Part shown: in pieces, positions 26,922-35,426 of the stretch
How the letters are laid out: every line of letters starts with the position of its first letter
Numbering within the stretch: position 1 is the first letter of the stretch
From: Kumtagia sp052180275
GTDB lineage: Bacteria > Pseudomonadota > Alphaproteobacteria > Rhizobiales > Rhizobiaceae
Direction: 5' to 3'
DNA: 64,000 bases
Assembly: GCF_052180275.1 (NCBI RefSeq)
Contig: NZ_CP197465.1
Location: 5,704,001 to 5,768,000, forward strand
Made by a program: the position numbers and the translations under genes
Notes under the pieces: model-generated
The model's database searches: none
What the model saw: the letters and a program-made list of their open reading frames with translations, nothing else
What the model was told of the DNA's origin: nothing

Positions 26922-27330
26922 TGCTACATCCCTTCGTGGACCACAGCCTCAAACGCGCACCGGAACCAGCATGGATCGATCGCATTCCGGCAGCAAACAT
27001 GTCCGGCGGTGGACCATGGGAACAGCTGAATCCCATCTCATGCCTTCAGCGTCGAGCGCATTTGCTAGCCGCCACAGACCGCATCGCTCCACCATATCCA
27101 AGCGTCGAAAACGCGACCAACAGAGACAAAGTGCGGGATCTAGTCTGCACGATCAAAGCCGGTCGGAATTGACGCCGGTCAAAGCAACGACCACGCTTGT
27201 CATGGAACCTGAGCAGATGACGCACCGGTGATGCTCATTGCAACATCATCTGCGCAACGTCATGGGGATCGCGTCGGTGCAAGCAAAAGAGCGACCGGCG
27301 CCTCCCGTGTTGGCGTCGAGGAAGGAGACC
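26922..27330. other. divergent intergenic region with one FNR-type box
   Basis: The 409 bp between phosphoketolase and the MBL-fold ribonuclease hold the box at 27,169-27,182 and no convincing gene. Short open frames here lack ribosome-binding sites and recognisable sequence. Confidence 0.5.
27169..27182. promoter_or_regulatory. symmetrical FNR-type box
   Basis: TTGACGCCGGTCAA has the core TTGA-N6-TCAA with symmetrical inner bases. It is 155 bp upstream of the ribonuclease ATG and about 250 bp from the phosphoketolase ATG, further than other boxes here, so its target is uncertain. Confidence 0.5.
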
Positions 27331-28920
27331 ATGCACCCGATCCTACGGTTTCACGGCGCCGCCCACGGCGTCACCGGCTCATGTTACGAAATCGAGACCG
27401 GCGAGTGTCGCGTCCTTGTCGATTGTGGCCTATTTCAGGGTTCGAAATCCGAGAAAGAGCTGAACTACGGAGACTTCCCGTTCGATCCGAAGACTGTCGA
27501 TGCCGTTATCCTCACGCACGCCCATATCGATCACAGCGGCCTGCTTCCCAAGCTCGTGAGGCTCGGCTTCGCAGGTCCGATCTTCGCGACACTCCCCACC
27601 ATCGACCTGTGCTCGGTCATGCTGCCGGATTCGGCCCACATCCAGGAGATGGAGGTAGAGAACCTCAACCGCCGCAACGCGCAGCGAGGTCGCCCGCAAG
27701 TGTCTCCGATCTATGCGGTCGCGGACGTCGCCGCCTGCATGAGGCAGTTCCGACCCGTGCAGTATGACGTTTGGACAACCGTCGGGACGGGCGTGCGCAC
27801 CCGCTACTGGAATGCCGGTCATCTCTTGGGATCGGCATCGGTGGAGATCGAGATCGACCGCGATAAAACCGACGCTCCGCTGCGTCTCCTGTTTTCTGGT
27901 GATATCGGACCCGGGCAGAAGCTCCTGCAGGTTGAACCAAACGGACCGAAAGGCGTCGACTATCTGGTCTGCGAATCCACGTATGGCGACCGCGACAGGC
28001 CCGAATTCTCGCGCGACCAGCGCCGTGCAATGCTGGGTGAGGAGGTCAGGCGGGCAGTAGCCTCGCAAGGCCCGCTCATCATCCCGTCCTTTGCTGTGGA
28101 GCGCACCCAGGAATTGCTGGTTGATCTTTTCCTGCTCGCTCGCAACGGCTCGATCCCGTCCGGACCGATCTTCGTCGATTCTCCGCTCGCCACTCGCGCC
28201 AGCGCGATCTTTGAGCGCCACGCAGGCGAGATAGAAAGTGGCGATACCCTGCTCGCGGCACTCAAGTCGGGCGACATCCGGTTCACCGAGACGGTCGAAC
28301 AAAGCAAGTCGATCAACCGGCTGTCTGGCTTCTTCATCGTCATCGCGGCCAGTGGCATGTGCGACGCAGGGCGAATTCGCCATCATCTCAAGGCCAATCT
28401 CTGGCGAGCCAACGCCAGCATCATGATGGCCGGCTACCAGGCACAAGGGTCGCTCGGGCGGATCCTCATCGACGGAGCCTCGCGCGTGCGCATCCAGGGG
28501 GATGAGGTCAACGTCAAGGCGCGCATCGTTTCATTCGACCTATACTCGGGCCATGCAGACGCGACCGAGCTGGTTTCCTGGGTGGCTAATCGCTCACCGG
28601 TGCATGGGACCATCTTCCTGACCCACGGGGAGGACACTGGCCTCACCGGTCTGCGTGATCGCCTGTCGTCCACATTTGCATCCGAGCGCATCATCCTCCC
28701 GCTTATCGACGATGCCTATGAACTGGGACCTTCAGGCGCACGACAGGTCGACCTCAACAGACCTCGTCGGCTCACGCCGGAAAAGGTTGCGCGGCTCGAC
28801 TGGCACAACGACCTGTCAAAGCTGCTCATCGAAGTCACCGATCAGGTCAACACGGCCGCCGACGAACGGGGCCGCGCGGCGATCATCCGGCGCCTGCGAC
28901 GGGCACTCGTCGAGGACTGA
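27331..28920 (+). CDS. MBL-fold metallohydrolase, beta-CASP ribonuclease family
   Basis: The 529-residue protein has the metallo-beta-lactamase zinc motif THAHIDHSG near residue 65, a beta-CASP insert, and the C-terminal RMMBL-like segment with SGHAD. This is the build of RNA-processing exonucleases of the CPSF73-like group. I chose the ATG at 27,331 because AAGGAG lies a few bases upstream and the fold begins at once (HPILRFHGAAHGVTGSCYEI). Similar genes often sit beside phosphoketolase in oxygen-regulated clusters; the target RNA is unknown. It is divergent from phosphoketolase. Confidence 0.88.
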   Translation: MHPILRFHGAAHGVTGSCYEIETGECRVLVDCGLFQGSKSEKELNYGDFPFDPKTVDAVILTHAHIDHSGLLPKLVRLGFAGPIFATLPTIDLCSVMLPDSAHIQEMEVENLNRRNAQRGRPQVSPIYAVADVAACMRQFRPVQYDVWTTVGTGVRTRYWNAGHLLGSASVEIEIDRDKTDAPLRLLFSGDIGPGQKLLQVEPNGPKGVDYLVCESTYGDRDRPEFSRDQRRAMLGEEVRRAVASQGPLIIPSFAVERTQELLVDLFLLARNGSIPSGPIFVDSPLATRASAIFERHAGEIESGDTLLAALKSGDIRFTETVEQSKSINRLSGFFIVIAASGMCDAGRIRHHLKANLWRANASIMMAGYQAQGSLGRILIDGASRVRIQGDEVNVKARIVSFDLYSGHADATELVSWVANRSPVHGTIFLTHGEDTGLTGLRDRLSSTFASERIILPLIDDAYELGPSGARQVDLNRPRRLTPEKVARLDWHNDLSKLLIEVTDQVNTAADERGRAAIIRRLRRALVED

Positions 28921-29127
28921 GCGAAGCATCGCAACAGGGCTGCTCTGCCGTCGTAAGAAGGGACTGCAGTCGTGGATGCCATTGCGCACTTCGTCGTTAC
29001 CCGGCCGCGGAATAGTTCATGTCACGTGTGGAAAACGTCTGTGGCTTCCCAACGCGAAGGGACCAAGCCAGTGCTCGGGGCGACCAAGGTTGGGGTCGTC
29101 AAAGATCGTGTTCTGGGCGAGGCTGGA

Positions 29128-29823
29128 TCAGATTGCAGTGCCGAAGAGCGCGCCAATACCGGCTGTCAGCGCCATTGCCAACGCGCCCCAACATGTGACG
29201 CGCACGCTTGCTTTCAGCGCATTGGCGCCACCGGCCTTAGCCCCAACGGCACCGAGCGCCGCCAGGAACAGAAGCGAGGCAACCGACACAATTGCGACCA
29301 GATATGTTGTCGGTGCGATCAAAACCATCGCAAGCGGCATGGCCGCGCCAACTGAAAATGCAGCTGCCGATGCCAGCGCGGCCTGGATCGGCCTCGCTGT
29401 TGTGATCTCCGTAATACCGAGCTCGTCGCGAGCATGTGCGCCGAGCGGGTCTTTAGCCATCATCTGGTCGGCGACCTGCAGCGCTAAGACCTGGTCGACG
29501 CCACGTGCCACGTAGATTTGCGCGAGTTCATCGCGCTCGGAATCAGGCTGCCCTGCGAGTTCGGCCCGCTCGCGATCAAGGTCCGCTTGCTCAGTGTCGG
29601 ATTGCGAACTGACCGACACATATTCACCTGCCGCCATCGACATCGCGCCCGCCACCAGCCCCGCGACTCCGGCAACGAGAACATCGGAAGCGGCGGCATT
29701 GGCCGCCGCAACGCCAACGATCAAACTGGCCGTCGACACTATGCCGTCATTGGCGCCGAGCACGGCAGCTCGCAGCCAGCCGATGCGCGATATAAGGTGG
29801 TTTTCAGCATGCAGACGACTCAT
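29128..29823 (-). CDS. VIT1/CCC1-family transporter
   Basis: The 231-residue membrane protein matches the VIT1/CCC1 family of iron or manganese transporters. The N-terminal helix GANDGIVSTASLIVGVAAAN and the AMSMAAGEYVSVSSQSDTEQ segment are family signatures. A cytoplasmic domain follows (about residues 80-140), then three C-terminal helices. The ATG at 29,823 lies just after the cytochrome b561 gene on the same strand. The 207 bp between it and the ribonuclease gene show no gene. Metal export would fit with the iron ATPase nearby, but the substrate is inferred. Confidence 0.88.
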   Translation of the reverse strand: MSRLHAENHLISRIGWLRAAVLGANDGIVSTASLIVGVAAANAAASDVLVAGVAGLVAGAMSMAAGEYVSVSSQSDTEQADLDRERAELAGQPDSERDELAQIYVARGVDQVLALQVADQMMAKDPLGAHARDELGITEITTARPIQAALASAAAFSVGAAMPLAMVLIAPTTYLVAIVSVASLLFLAALGAVGAKAGGANALKASVRVTCWGALAMALTAGIGALFGTAI

Positions 29824-29827
29824 CTTG

Positions 29828-30346
29828 TCAACTCATGCGCTGTTTCGCCGGCCGCAGCATCCGGACCAGCACATCCGATTTCACAAAGAAATGCTGCCAC
29901 AACGCCGCGGCGGCATGGAGGCCGACGACGGCGATGATAATCGGCTTCGCGAACTCATGAATCTCCCCCATTGCGTCAAGGTCAAAGTACCATGCCAGTG
30001 CACCCGTAATCGGCATGCCGAAGATAAACAGATAGAGCAAAAAGTGGGTTGCCATCGCGATCCGCTTGAAGAGCATGTTTTCTTCCGGTGGAGGCGCCGG
30101 CACACCCCGTAGCAGCCGGATCGCCAACCGCCAAAGCGCTAGGAGCAGAACAAGCAGTCCGACATAAACATGAATGTTCGCATTGATCAGATCGTCATTC
30201 TGAGGCGAACTGTGTTGCGAAAATGCTCGGTAGGCGGGCTTTATGTCCTCACCGATCACCAGTTGGAAGAGAACCAGCGCCGCGATCACCCAATGCAACA
30301 GAATCTGCGTTGCTGTGTATCCGGCTGTCTCCTTGGCAACATTCAT
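29828..30346 (-). CDS. cytochrome b561 family protein
   Basis: The 172-residue inner-membrane protein has four predicted helices and the His pattern of bacterial di-haem cytochrome b561 (YTATQILLHWVIAALVLFQL, IHVYVGLLVLLLALWRLAIR, AMATHFLLYLFIFGMPITGA, GLHAAAALWQHFF). Such proteins move electrons across the membrane, often from quinol. I chose the ATG at 30,346, preceded by GAGG; the longest frame adds 16 residues at 30,394. It probably forms an operon with the VIT1-like gene 4 bp downstream. Confidence 0.85.
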   Translation of the reverse strand: MNVAKETAGYTATQILLHWVIAALVLFQLVIGEDIKPAYRAFSQHSSPQNDDLINANIHVYVGLLVLLLALWRLAIRLLRGVPAPPPEENMLFKRIAMATHFLLYLFIFGMPITGALAWYFDLDAMGEIHEFAKPIIIAVVGLHAAAALWQHFFVKSDVLVRMLRPAKQRMS

Positions 30347-30531
30347 GACAACTGCCTCACAGTTACCTAGCTTGTTCATAGCGAACATAGCCACTGTCTT
30401 GCACGAATGTTTTGATCTACGACAAACCGCTTTACTGCGGCCAGCGAATGTCAGGAGCCTAGCGGAGCAGTGAGCATCATCATGAACAATGTTGCCCGAC
30501 CCCAGCCCTTGCCGAGCGCCACATCAGGTCC

Positions 30532-31893
30532 CTAGGCCGTCGCGGCGAGCAGCCGAAACGACACCTCCAGGCCACCTAAATCCGAAACGGCAAAACGCGG
30601 CGTCGAACCGTACTCCGCAAGGATGTCGGCTACAATCGCCAGCCCGAGCCCAGCGCTGCCGCCGCTCTCGTCAAGGCGCGCACCGCGTGCGATCAGGTGC
30701 GCGATGGACTGCGGATCGACCGCAGGCCCGTCATCGGCCACAGCAACGAGTACGTCCCTGCCGTCCACGGTTGCGCGGACCCGGACACGGCGCGCAGCCA
30801 CGCGTGCGGCATTCTCTATCAGATTGCCGAGAACCTCGTTCAGATCGTCAATGTCGGCGGTAACGGCGAGAGTGACCTCCACGTCGATGTCCCAGTCGAT
30901 TGCCTCACCGGCGGGCGTTCGCGCCAGAGTCCGCGCGATGGCCTCGACCGCCGCGCGAACCGTCGTACTCTGGCCCTGCTGACGGTGGCGCTGGCGCGAG
31001 CGCGCAAGTTCCCGCTCGACGATGCGCCGCATTTGCCGGGCAACAGCCTCGATATCGTCGGCGACCGGGTTCTGACCGACCGTCCTGAGCTTCGCTATGT
31101 CCCCGGCCAACGCGGTGAGCGGCGTTTTCAGACCATGCGCGATGTCGGCGGCCCGGTGCCGAGCCTGGCGAAGCGCAGCCTGTTGTGCTTCCAGCAGGCT
31201 ATTCACCTCGGCAACCAATGGCGCGATCTCCGTCGGTGCGGAGAGCGACAGGTGATCGGCGCGCCCCTCGCGCACCGCCGCGATTGCGGAGCGTATGCTG
31301 GCAAGCGGTTTCAGCCCCGCGCCTACCTGTAACCAGCCTGTCAGCAGCAGCAACCCCCCGAGCAGCGCGAGGCCGGGCAGGAGATCGCGCCGAAATCCTG
31401 CCGTTAGCGCCTCGGTATCTGCCTCGTTCACGGCAACGCTGATCCTGACGGACCGCTCGCCTGAGGGTGTGTCGATCACGACGCGCTTCTCATGCAGGAT
31501 CGCGTCGCGCTGATCCGGTGCTTTCGCACGGTGTGTGTGGGTCGCGCCGGCATCCAGTTTGTCGTCAGGAAGGGAGAGCCGCGCGTCCCAGAGGGAGACC
31601 GAGCGCAGCGTCGTGCCCTCTTTCTCGTCGAGCACCTGCCAATAAAGACCGCCAAATGGTCGCAGGAACCTGGAATCGGCTGGCTCGCGCGCAAGAGACA
31701 ACCGACCGTCCGTGCCGACGCGCAGATTGCCGGTCAACGTGTCGATGTAGGTGTCGAGTTCCTGCTCCACGCGCCGCTCGACATGGCGTCCAAACAGCGT
31801 GACGATGCCCGCACCGGCGACGGCAACCGCAACCAGCGTTCCGATCAGCGAGAACAACAGCAGCCGAAGCCTGATCGACCGGAGCAGCCTCAT
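30532..31893 (-). CDS. sensor histidine kinase
   Basis: The 453-residue inner-membrane kinase has two membrane helices (about residues 8-30 and 170-190) around a periplasmic sensor domain, a HAMP-like linker, the phospho-accepting His near residue 253 in RAADIAHGLKTPLTAL, and an ATPase domain with NLIENAARVA, VADDGPAVD and GSAGLGLAIV. It resembles PhoQ-like or QseC-like kinases. Its ATG overlaps the response regulator stop in ATGA, so the two are translated together. The signal is unknown. PepSY genes beside it suggest the periplasm or envelope. Confidence 0.9.
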   Translation of the reverse strand: MRLLRSIRLRLLLFSLIGTLVAVAVAGAGIVTLFGRHVERRVEQELDTYIDTLTGNLRVGTDGRLSLAREPADSRFLRPFGGLYWQVLDEKEGTTLRSVSLWDARLSLPDDKLDAGATHTHRAKAPDQRDAILHEKRVVIDTPSGERSVRISVAVNEADTEALTAGFRRDLLPGLALLGGLLLLTGWLQVGAGLKPLASIRSAIAAVREGRADHLSLSAPTEIAPLVAEVNSLLEAQQAALRQARHRAADIAHGLKTPLTALAGDIAKLRTVGQNPVADDIEAVARQMRRIVERELARSRQRHRQQGQSTTVRAAVEAIARTLARTPAGEAIDWDIDVEVTLAVTADIDDLNEVLGNLIENAARVAARRVRVRATVDGRDVLVAVADDGPAVDPQSIAHLIARGARLDESGGSAGLGLAIVADILAEYGSTPRFAVSDLGGLEVSFRLLAATA

Positions 31894-32564
31894 GGCCCCG
31901 ATCTGTTCGCTTCAGCGATCAAATAGCCGAAGCCACGATGTGTTTCGATGATATCGGGTCCGAGCTTGCGCCGCACCCGACCGACCAAAACCTCGACCGC
32001 GTTGGACTCTCGCTCATAGACGTCGCCCTGCAGCTGCTCCGCCAGTTCCTGCTGCGGTACGACACGGCCAGGGTGGTGCATGAGATACGCGACCAGCCGG
32101 TATTCCTGGGGCGACAGGGCCAGCGGCACGCCGTTCCGCGAGACGCGCATCAGGCGAGTATCGAGCGTGATGCTGCCGATCCGGATTTGCGGGCTGGCAA
32201 GCCCGCTGCGCCTGCGCAGGATGGCGCGCAGCCGCGCTAGCAGCTCCTCCATTGCGAAAGGCTTCGGCAAATAGTCGTCGGCCCCGGCGTCGATCCCTTC
32301 CACGCGCTCGCTCCAGGAGCCCCGCGCGGTGAGCACGAGCACCGGGAAGTCGCGCCCGCTCGCCCGCCAGCGCTTCAGCACCGACATCCCGTCCATCTGT
32401 GGCAGGCCGAGATCGAGAATGGCGGCGGCATAGTCCTCGGTGTCGCCTTTAAACCAAGCCTCCTCGCCTTCACGCACCCAATCAACCACGTAGTGGCTGG
32501 CTTCGAGCGCGGCGATGATGTCGGCGCGAATACGCGTATCGTCTTCGACCAAAAGAATCCGCAT
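31890..32564 (-). CDS. OmpR-family response regulator
   Basis: The 224-residue protein has a receiver domain (MRILLVEDD, phospho-acceptor Asp51 in DLGLPQMDG, conserved Lys near 100 in KPFAME) and a C-terminal winged helix (SPQEYRLVAYLMHHPGRVV, GRVRRKLGPDIIETHRGFGY). I chose the ATG at 32,564, since the frame upstream starts at a TTG. It lies 2 bp after the PepSY gene and overlaps the kinase gene, so the order is PepSY, regulator, kinase on the minus strand. Confidence 0.92.
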   Translation of the reverse strand: MRILLVEDDTRIRADIIAALEASHYVVDWVREGEEAWFKGDTEDYAAAILDLGLPQMDGMSVLKRWRASGRDFPVLVLTARGSWSERVEGIDAGADDYLPKPFAMEELLARLRAILRRRSGLASPQIRIGSITLDTRLMRVSRNGVPLALSPQEYRLVAYLMHHPGRVVPQQELAEQLQGDVYERESNAVEVLVGRVRRKLGPDIIETHRGFGYLIAEANRSGP

Positions 32565-32566
32565 GA

Positions 32567-32905
32567 TCAATCGTCGTCGTCCTGCATGGTGAGATAGCGG
32601 CCATTACGGGCATCGACCTTGATCTCGATCAGATGGCCGTCCGGCTGCAGGATGTGGAACTCATAGTACGGCGTGTCGTGTCGGGATTCGAACTCGGTTT
32701 CGACGATCTCGCCCTGGTACCGCGCGCGAACCGCGGTGAAGATCCGCGCGAGCGGCACGAATTCGCCCGACTCGGCGCCGCGGCTCGCTCGTTCGGCGTC
32801 CTCATGACGGCTCTGATGGTCCTCGTCCGCATGCGCCCAACCGGTCATGGCGACAGCCAGCGCAAACGCGCACAAGACTCTCCGCACTCTGTTTTCCAAG
32901 CCCAT
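32567..32905 (-). CDS. PepSY-domain periplasmic protein
   Basis: The 112-residue precursor begins with a signal peptide (MGLENRVRRVLCAFALAVAM, cleavage near AHA) at the ATG at 32,905. A PepSY-like domain follows (residues about 45-112: FVPLARIFTAVRARYQGEIV, then YYEFHILQPDGHLIEIKVDA). PepSY domains bind or inhibit periplasmic proteins. It is the first gene of the unit with the response regulator and kinase and may modulate the sensor. Confidence 0.85.
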   Translation of the reverse strand: MGLENRVRRVLCAFALAVAMTGWAHADEDHQSRHEDAERASRGAESGEFVPLARIFTAVRARYQGEIVETEFESRHDTPYYEFHILQPDGHLIEIKVDARNGRYLTMQDDDD

Positions 32906-33031
32906 CCGCACCTGTTGGCGACACCCCGATGACAAAACGCTGACAACGATGCTCAGCGCTCCGTCACCGAATTCCGCCGAAAACGCTGCCATCGCAACAA
33001 AGCGATATTTCGACGAAACAAGGAAACCAAA

Positions 33032-33316
33032 ATGCGTACAATGATCTCAGCCGTGGCCCTCTTCACCCTGCTTGCCGGGGCAAGCGCCGCGTCCGCGGAA
33101 GACAGCCACAAATGCGGCACTGCCGCCGAGAGCCAGTGGATGAGCAAGGACGCGATCAAGGCCAAGTTCGCCGTCGACGGAACGGAAGTCAGGCAGGTCA
33201 AGGTCGAGGACGGCTGCTACGAAGTCTATGCTGTCACCAAGGACGGCAAGAAGACAGAGCAGGTGGTCAATCCCGTGACGGGCGAGGTCGTCGGTAGCGA
33301 GGACGACGAGGGATGA
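33032..33316 (+). CDS. PepSY-domain periplasmic protein
   Basis: The 94-residue precursor has a signal peptide (MRTMISAVALFTLLAGASAA) and a PepSY-like domain with MSKDAIKAKFAVDGTEVRQV and CYEVYAVTKDGKKTE. AAGGAAACCAAA precedes the ATG. Its stop overlaps the start of the cytochrome b gene in ATGA. It is divergent from the PepSY-regulator-kinase unit, 126 bp away, and may be the target of that regulator. The paired PepSY and cytochrome b arrangement suggests a small membrane redox module. Confidence 0.85.
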   Translation: MRTMISAVALFTLLAGASAASAEDSHKCGTAAESQWMSKDAIKAKFAVDGTEVRQVKVEDGCYEVYAVTKDGKKTEQVVNPVTGEVVGSEDDEG

Positions 33317-33876
33317 GCACCGGCGCCGAAACGCTCGATGCCGGCCGCGGCGACCGGCCGGCGATGGTCAAGGTCTGGGACCCCCTGGTGCGGCTGTTCC
33401 ACTGGTCGCTGGTCGGGGGCTTCGCCTTCGCCTACTTCACCGGTGACGAATGGAAGGACGCACACATTGTCGCGGGCTACATCGTCGGCGGTCTTGTCGT
33501 GTTCCGCGTCCTGTGGGGGCTGGTCGGTCCGAGGAACGCCCGCTTCACGAGCTTCGTCCGCGGACCTTCGACGACCCTCGGTTATCTGAGGAGCGCACTG
33601 GCATTCCGGGCACCGCGCTACCTCGGCCACAATCCAGCCGGAGGCGCGATGATCGTCGCGTTGCTTGTGGCGACCGCAACGATTGCCACGACCGGATACA
33701 TGATGACCACTGACGCTTTTTGGGGCGTCGAATGGGTGGAAGAGGTGCACACGACCACGGTCTATCTAACGCTCGGGCTGATCGTGCTGCATATCGGCGG
33801 TGTCCTGCTGGCCAGCATCGAGCACGGCGAAAATCTGGTGAGCGCCATGTTCACGGGCAAGAAGCGGGCGAATTAA
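33313..33876 (+). CDS. cytochrome b561 family protein (Ni/Fe-hydrogenase-type b subunit-like)
   Basis: The 187-residue protein has four predicted membrane helices with the DPLVRLFHWSLVGGFAFAYF start, GYIVGGLVVFRVLWGLVGPR, and HTTTVYLTLGLIVLHIGGVL near the end, typical of membrane cytochrome b subunits that bind two haems. It overlaps the PepSY gene by 4 bp. The electron donor and acceptor are unknown. Confidence 0.85.
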   Translation: MSTGAETLDAGRGDRPAMVKVWDPLVRLFHWSLVGGFAFAYFTGDEWKDAHIVAGYIVGGLVVFRVLWGLVGPRNARFTSFVRGPSTTLGYLRSALAFRAPRYLGHNPAGGAMIVALLVATATIATTGYMMTTDAFWGVEWVEEVHTTTVYLTLGLIVLHIGGVLLASIEHGENLVSAMFTGKKRAN

Positions 33877-33881
33877 GCGTG

Positions 33882-33915
33882 GCAGGCCGGTCGGAGTGCG
33901 GCCGGCCTGCGTCTT
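33882..33915 (+). terminator. hairpin after cytochrome b gene
   Basis: GCAGGCCGG pairs perfectly with CCGGCCTGC around an 11-base loop, followed by GTCTT. It lies 6 bp after the stop and probably ends the PepSY-cytochrome unit. Confidence 0.6.
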
Positions 33916-34020
33916 CGATGCTCGCCATTACCGATGTGGATTTGACGCCCTTTCCTTCAGCAAGCTCTTAGCTTACCTAGTCTTATGCCGTTCTGTATTG
34001 ATGAAATCGGAGGCGCAGAG

Positions 34021-34065
34021 TTCGTAATGATGGGGTCAGGTGTTCGAGTCACCTAAGCGGCACCA
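34021..34065 (+). repeat. orphan 3' half of tRNA-Thr(CGU), likely attachment-site copy
   Basis: These 45 bases read as the 3' half of a tRNA: anticodon loop TTCGTAA with anticodon CGT at 34,023-34,025, stem strand TGATG, variable loop GGGTC, T arm AGGTG-TTCGAGT-CACCT, acceptor strand AAGCGGC, then ACCA. The 5' half is absent: the matching CATCA stem strand and GCCGCTT acceptor do not occur just upstream. Tyrosine integrases of islands commonly recombine at exactly this half and leave such a copy at the far end. With this orientation the intact tRNA and the element should lie to the left. No integrase is visible in the window. Confidence 0.75.
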
Positions 34066-34554
34066 AATTTTCTCAGTAAAACCAAGCGTATAGACTCAAC
34101 CATCCGGTCGATCGAGTTGGAGACATCGCCTTTCGTAAGGCCTTTGTCTCCACGTTGTCTCCAGAATAATGCGGGCTGCCGGATACGGGTGGCGAACTGC
34201 GACGCCAATAAAGGCCTCGACGCTCCGCGCCAGTTGCGATTGGGCGAAGCCGAATCGGCTGATGGAGGACATTCTGGCCGAGGACGACGGCGGTGCTCGG
34301 CATTCCCCGTTTGCCGCAGCGGAACCAGTATCGCGGTCCTGCGGCTTTGCCCACGTTTCAAATCACCATTCAGTAATGCTGTTGGATCCGTGCGTGTGTC
34401 AGCACCGACTACCTTCTCTGTTGAACGCTGGCGACAGCTCCCCGCGCCGGTCGCTACCGCCCAACCCCTTGAATTTAGATTCCTTTTGACTCGGAACCAT
34501 CGCGGCAGAGAGACTCTTATTGACTCGCATAAGTTGTATCGGAGTGCGAGTGCC

Positions 34555-35421
34555 ATGGTCGCGTCACGGGCGAACTGGAAAGGTTTCATCAAATTTGGAG
34601 AAGTCGCTTGCGCGGTTGCGCTGTATACTGCGGCCTCGTCTTCGGAAAGAATCGCCTTCAATACCCTCAATCGCGCGACGGGAAATCGCGTCCGTCGCGA
34701 ATTCGTCGACAGCGAAACCGGCGACCCTGTCGAGCGGGAAGCGCAGGTGAAGGGATATGAGACCGAGAACGGCGATTACGTCGTGCTCGAACCTGATGAG
34801 GTTGCAGCGGCGATCCCCGACAGCGACAAGACCCTGAAGATCGAGGCCTTTGTTCCGTGCAACGAGATCGATGACGTCTATTTCGACAAGCCCTATTATC
34901 TCGCGCCCGATAAGATGGGCGCCGATGCTTTCAGGCTGCTACGCGACGGCATGCGAAAAGCCAAGGTCGCGGCTCTGGCGCGCACGGTACTCTTCCGCCG
35001 GCTGAGAACAGTGTTGATCCGTCCGCACGGCGCGGGCTTGATCGGCACCACGCTGAACTTCGACTACGAAGTGCGTTCATCTCAGGAAGCCTTCGACGAC
35101 ATCCCCAGCACCAAGATCGAAGGCGAGATGCTCGATCTTGCCAAGCACATCATCAATACGAAAAAGGGCGAATTCGACGCCAAGACTTTCGATGACCGTT
35201 ATGACGCGGCCGTCGCCGAACTGGTCAAGGCTAAAATCGAAGGCAAGGCTCTTCCAAAGAAGAAGGCACCGCCAGCTTCGAAGCAGAACGATCTATTGCA
35301 GGCGCTGCGGGAGAGCGCCGGTATGGCAACCTCGAAAAGCCCGAAACGTGCTGTGGCCAAAGCCGATGCCGGCCCCAAGCAACCGAAGCGTGTCGCCGCT
35401 GGCGCCAAACGCGCTGCCTGA
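34555..35421 (+). CDS. ku: Ku protein, first copy
   Basis: Bacterial Ku binds double-strand break ends and recruits LigD for non-homologous end joining. The 288-residue protein has the Ku core (start MVASRANWKGFIKFGEVACA, LNRATGNRVRREFVD, VYFDKPYYLAPD) and a basic, Lys/Ala/Pro-rich C-terminal tail (about residues 235-288) likely to bind DNA. I chose the ATG at 34,555, preceded by GGAG; the longer frame upstream has no Ku similarity. The second ku starts 6 bp after its stop, then two ligase genes follow. Confidence 0.93.
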   Translation: MVASRANWKGFIKFGEVACAVALYTAASSSERIAFNTLNRATGNRVRREFVDSETGDPVEREAQVKGYETENGDYVVLEPDEVAAAIPDSDKTLKIEAFVPCNEIDDVYFDKPYYLAPDKMGADAFRLLRDGMRKAKVAALARTVLFRRLRTVLIRPHGAGLIGTTLNFDYEVRSSQEAFDDIPSTKIEGEMLDLAKHIINTKKGEFDAKTFDDRYDAAVAELVKAKIEGKALPKKKAPPASKQNDLLQALRESAGMATSKSPKRAVAKADAGPKQPKRVAAGAKRAA

Positions 35422-35426
35422 TAGTC

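Larger units (their letters stand above)
33877..34554. other. long non-coding stretch around the tRNA remnant
   Basis: The 678 bp hold the terminator hairpin, the tRNA-Thr 3' half at 34,021-34,065, and then about 490 bp without a recognisable gene. Open frames on both strands here have no family resemblance and no good ribosome-binding site. Imperfect repeats of GGAGACA and TGTCTCC occur near 34,120-34,165. Confidence 0.6.

Noticed and set aside
30412..30425. TTGATCTACGACAA near the cytochrome b561 gene as an FNR-type box
   Set aside because: The second half site is GACAA instead of RTCAA, so the core TTGA-N6-TCAA is broken.
34496..34525. GGAAC upstream of ku as a general-stress promoter
   Set aside because: No CGTT-like -10 lies 16-17 bases downstream.
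34053..34670. Minus-strand frame beside the tRNA remnant as an integrase
   Set aside because: I find no tyrosine recombinase motif (Arg...His-x2-Arg...Tyr), and the frame overlaps the start of ku.
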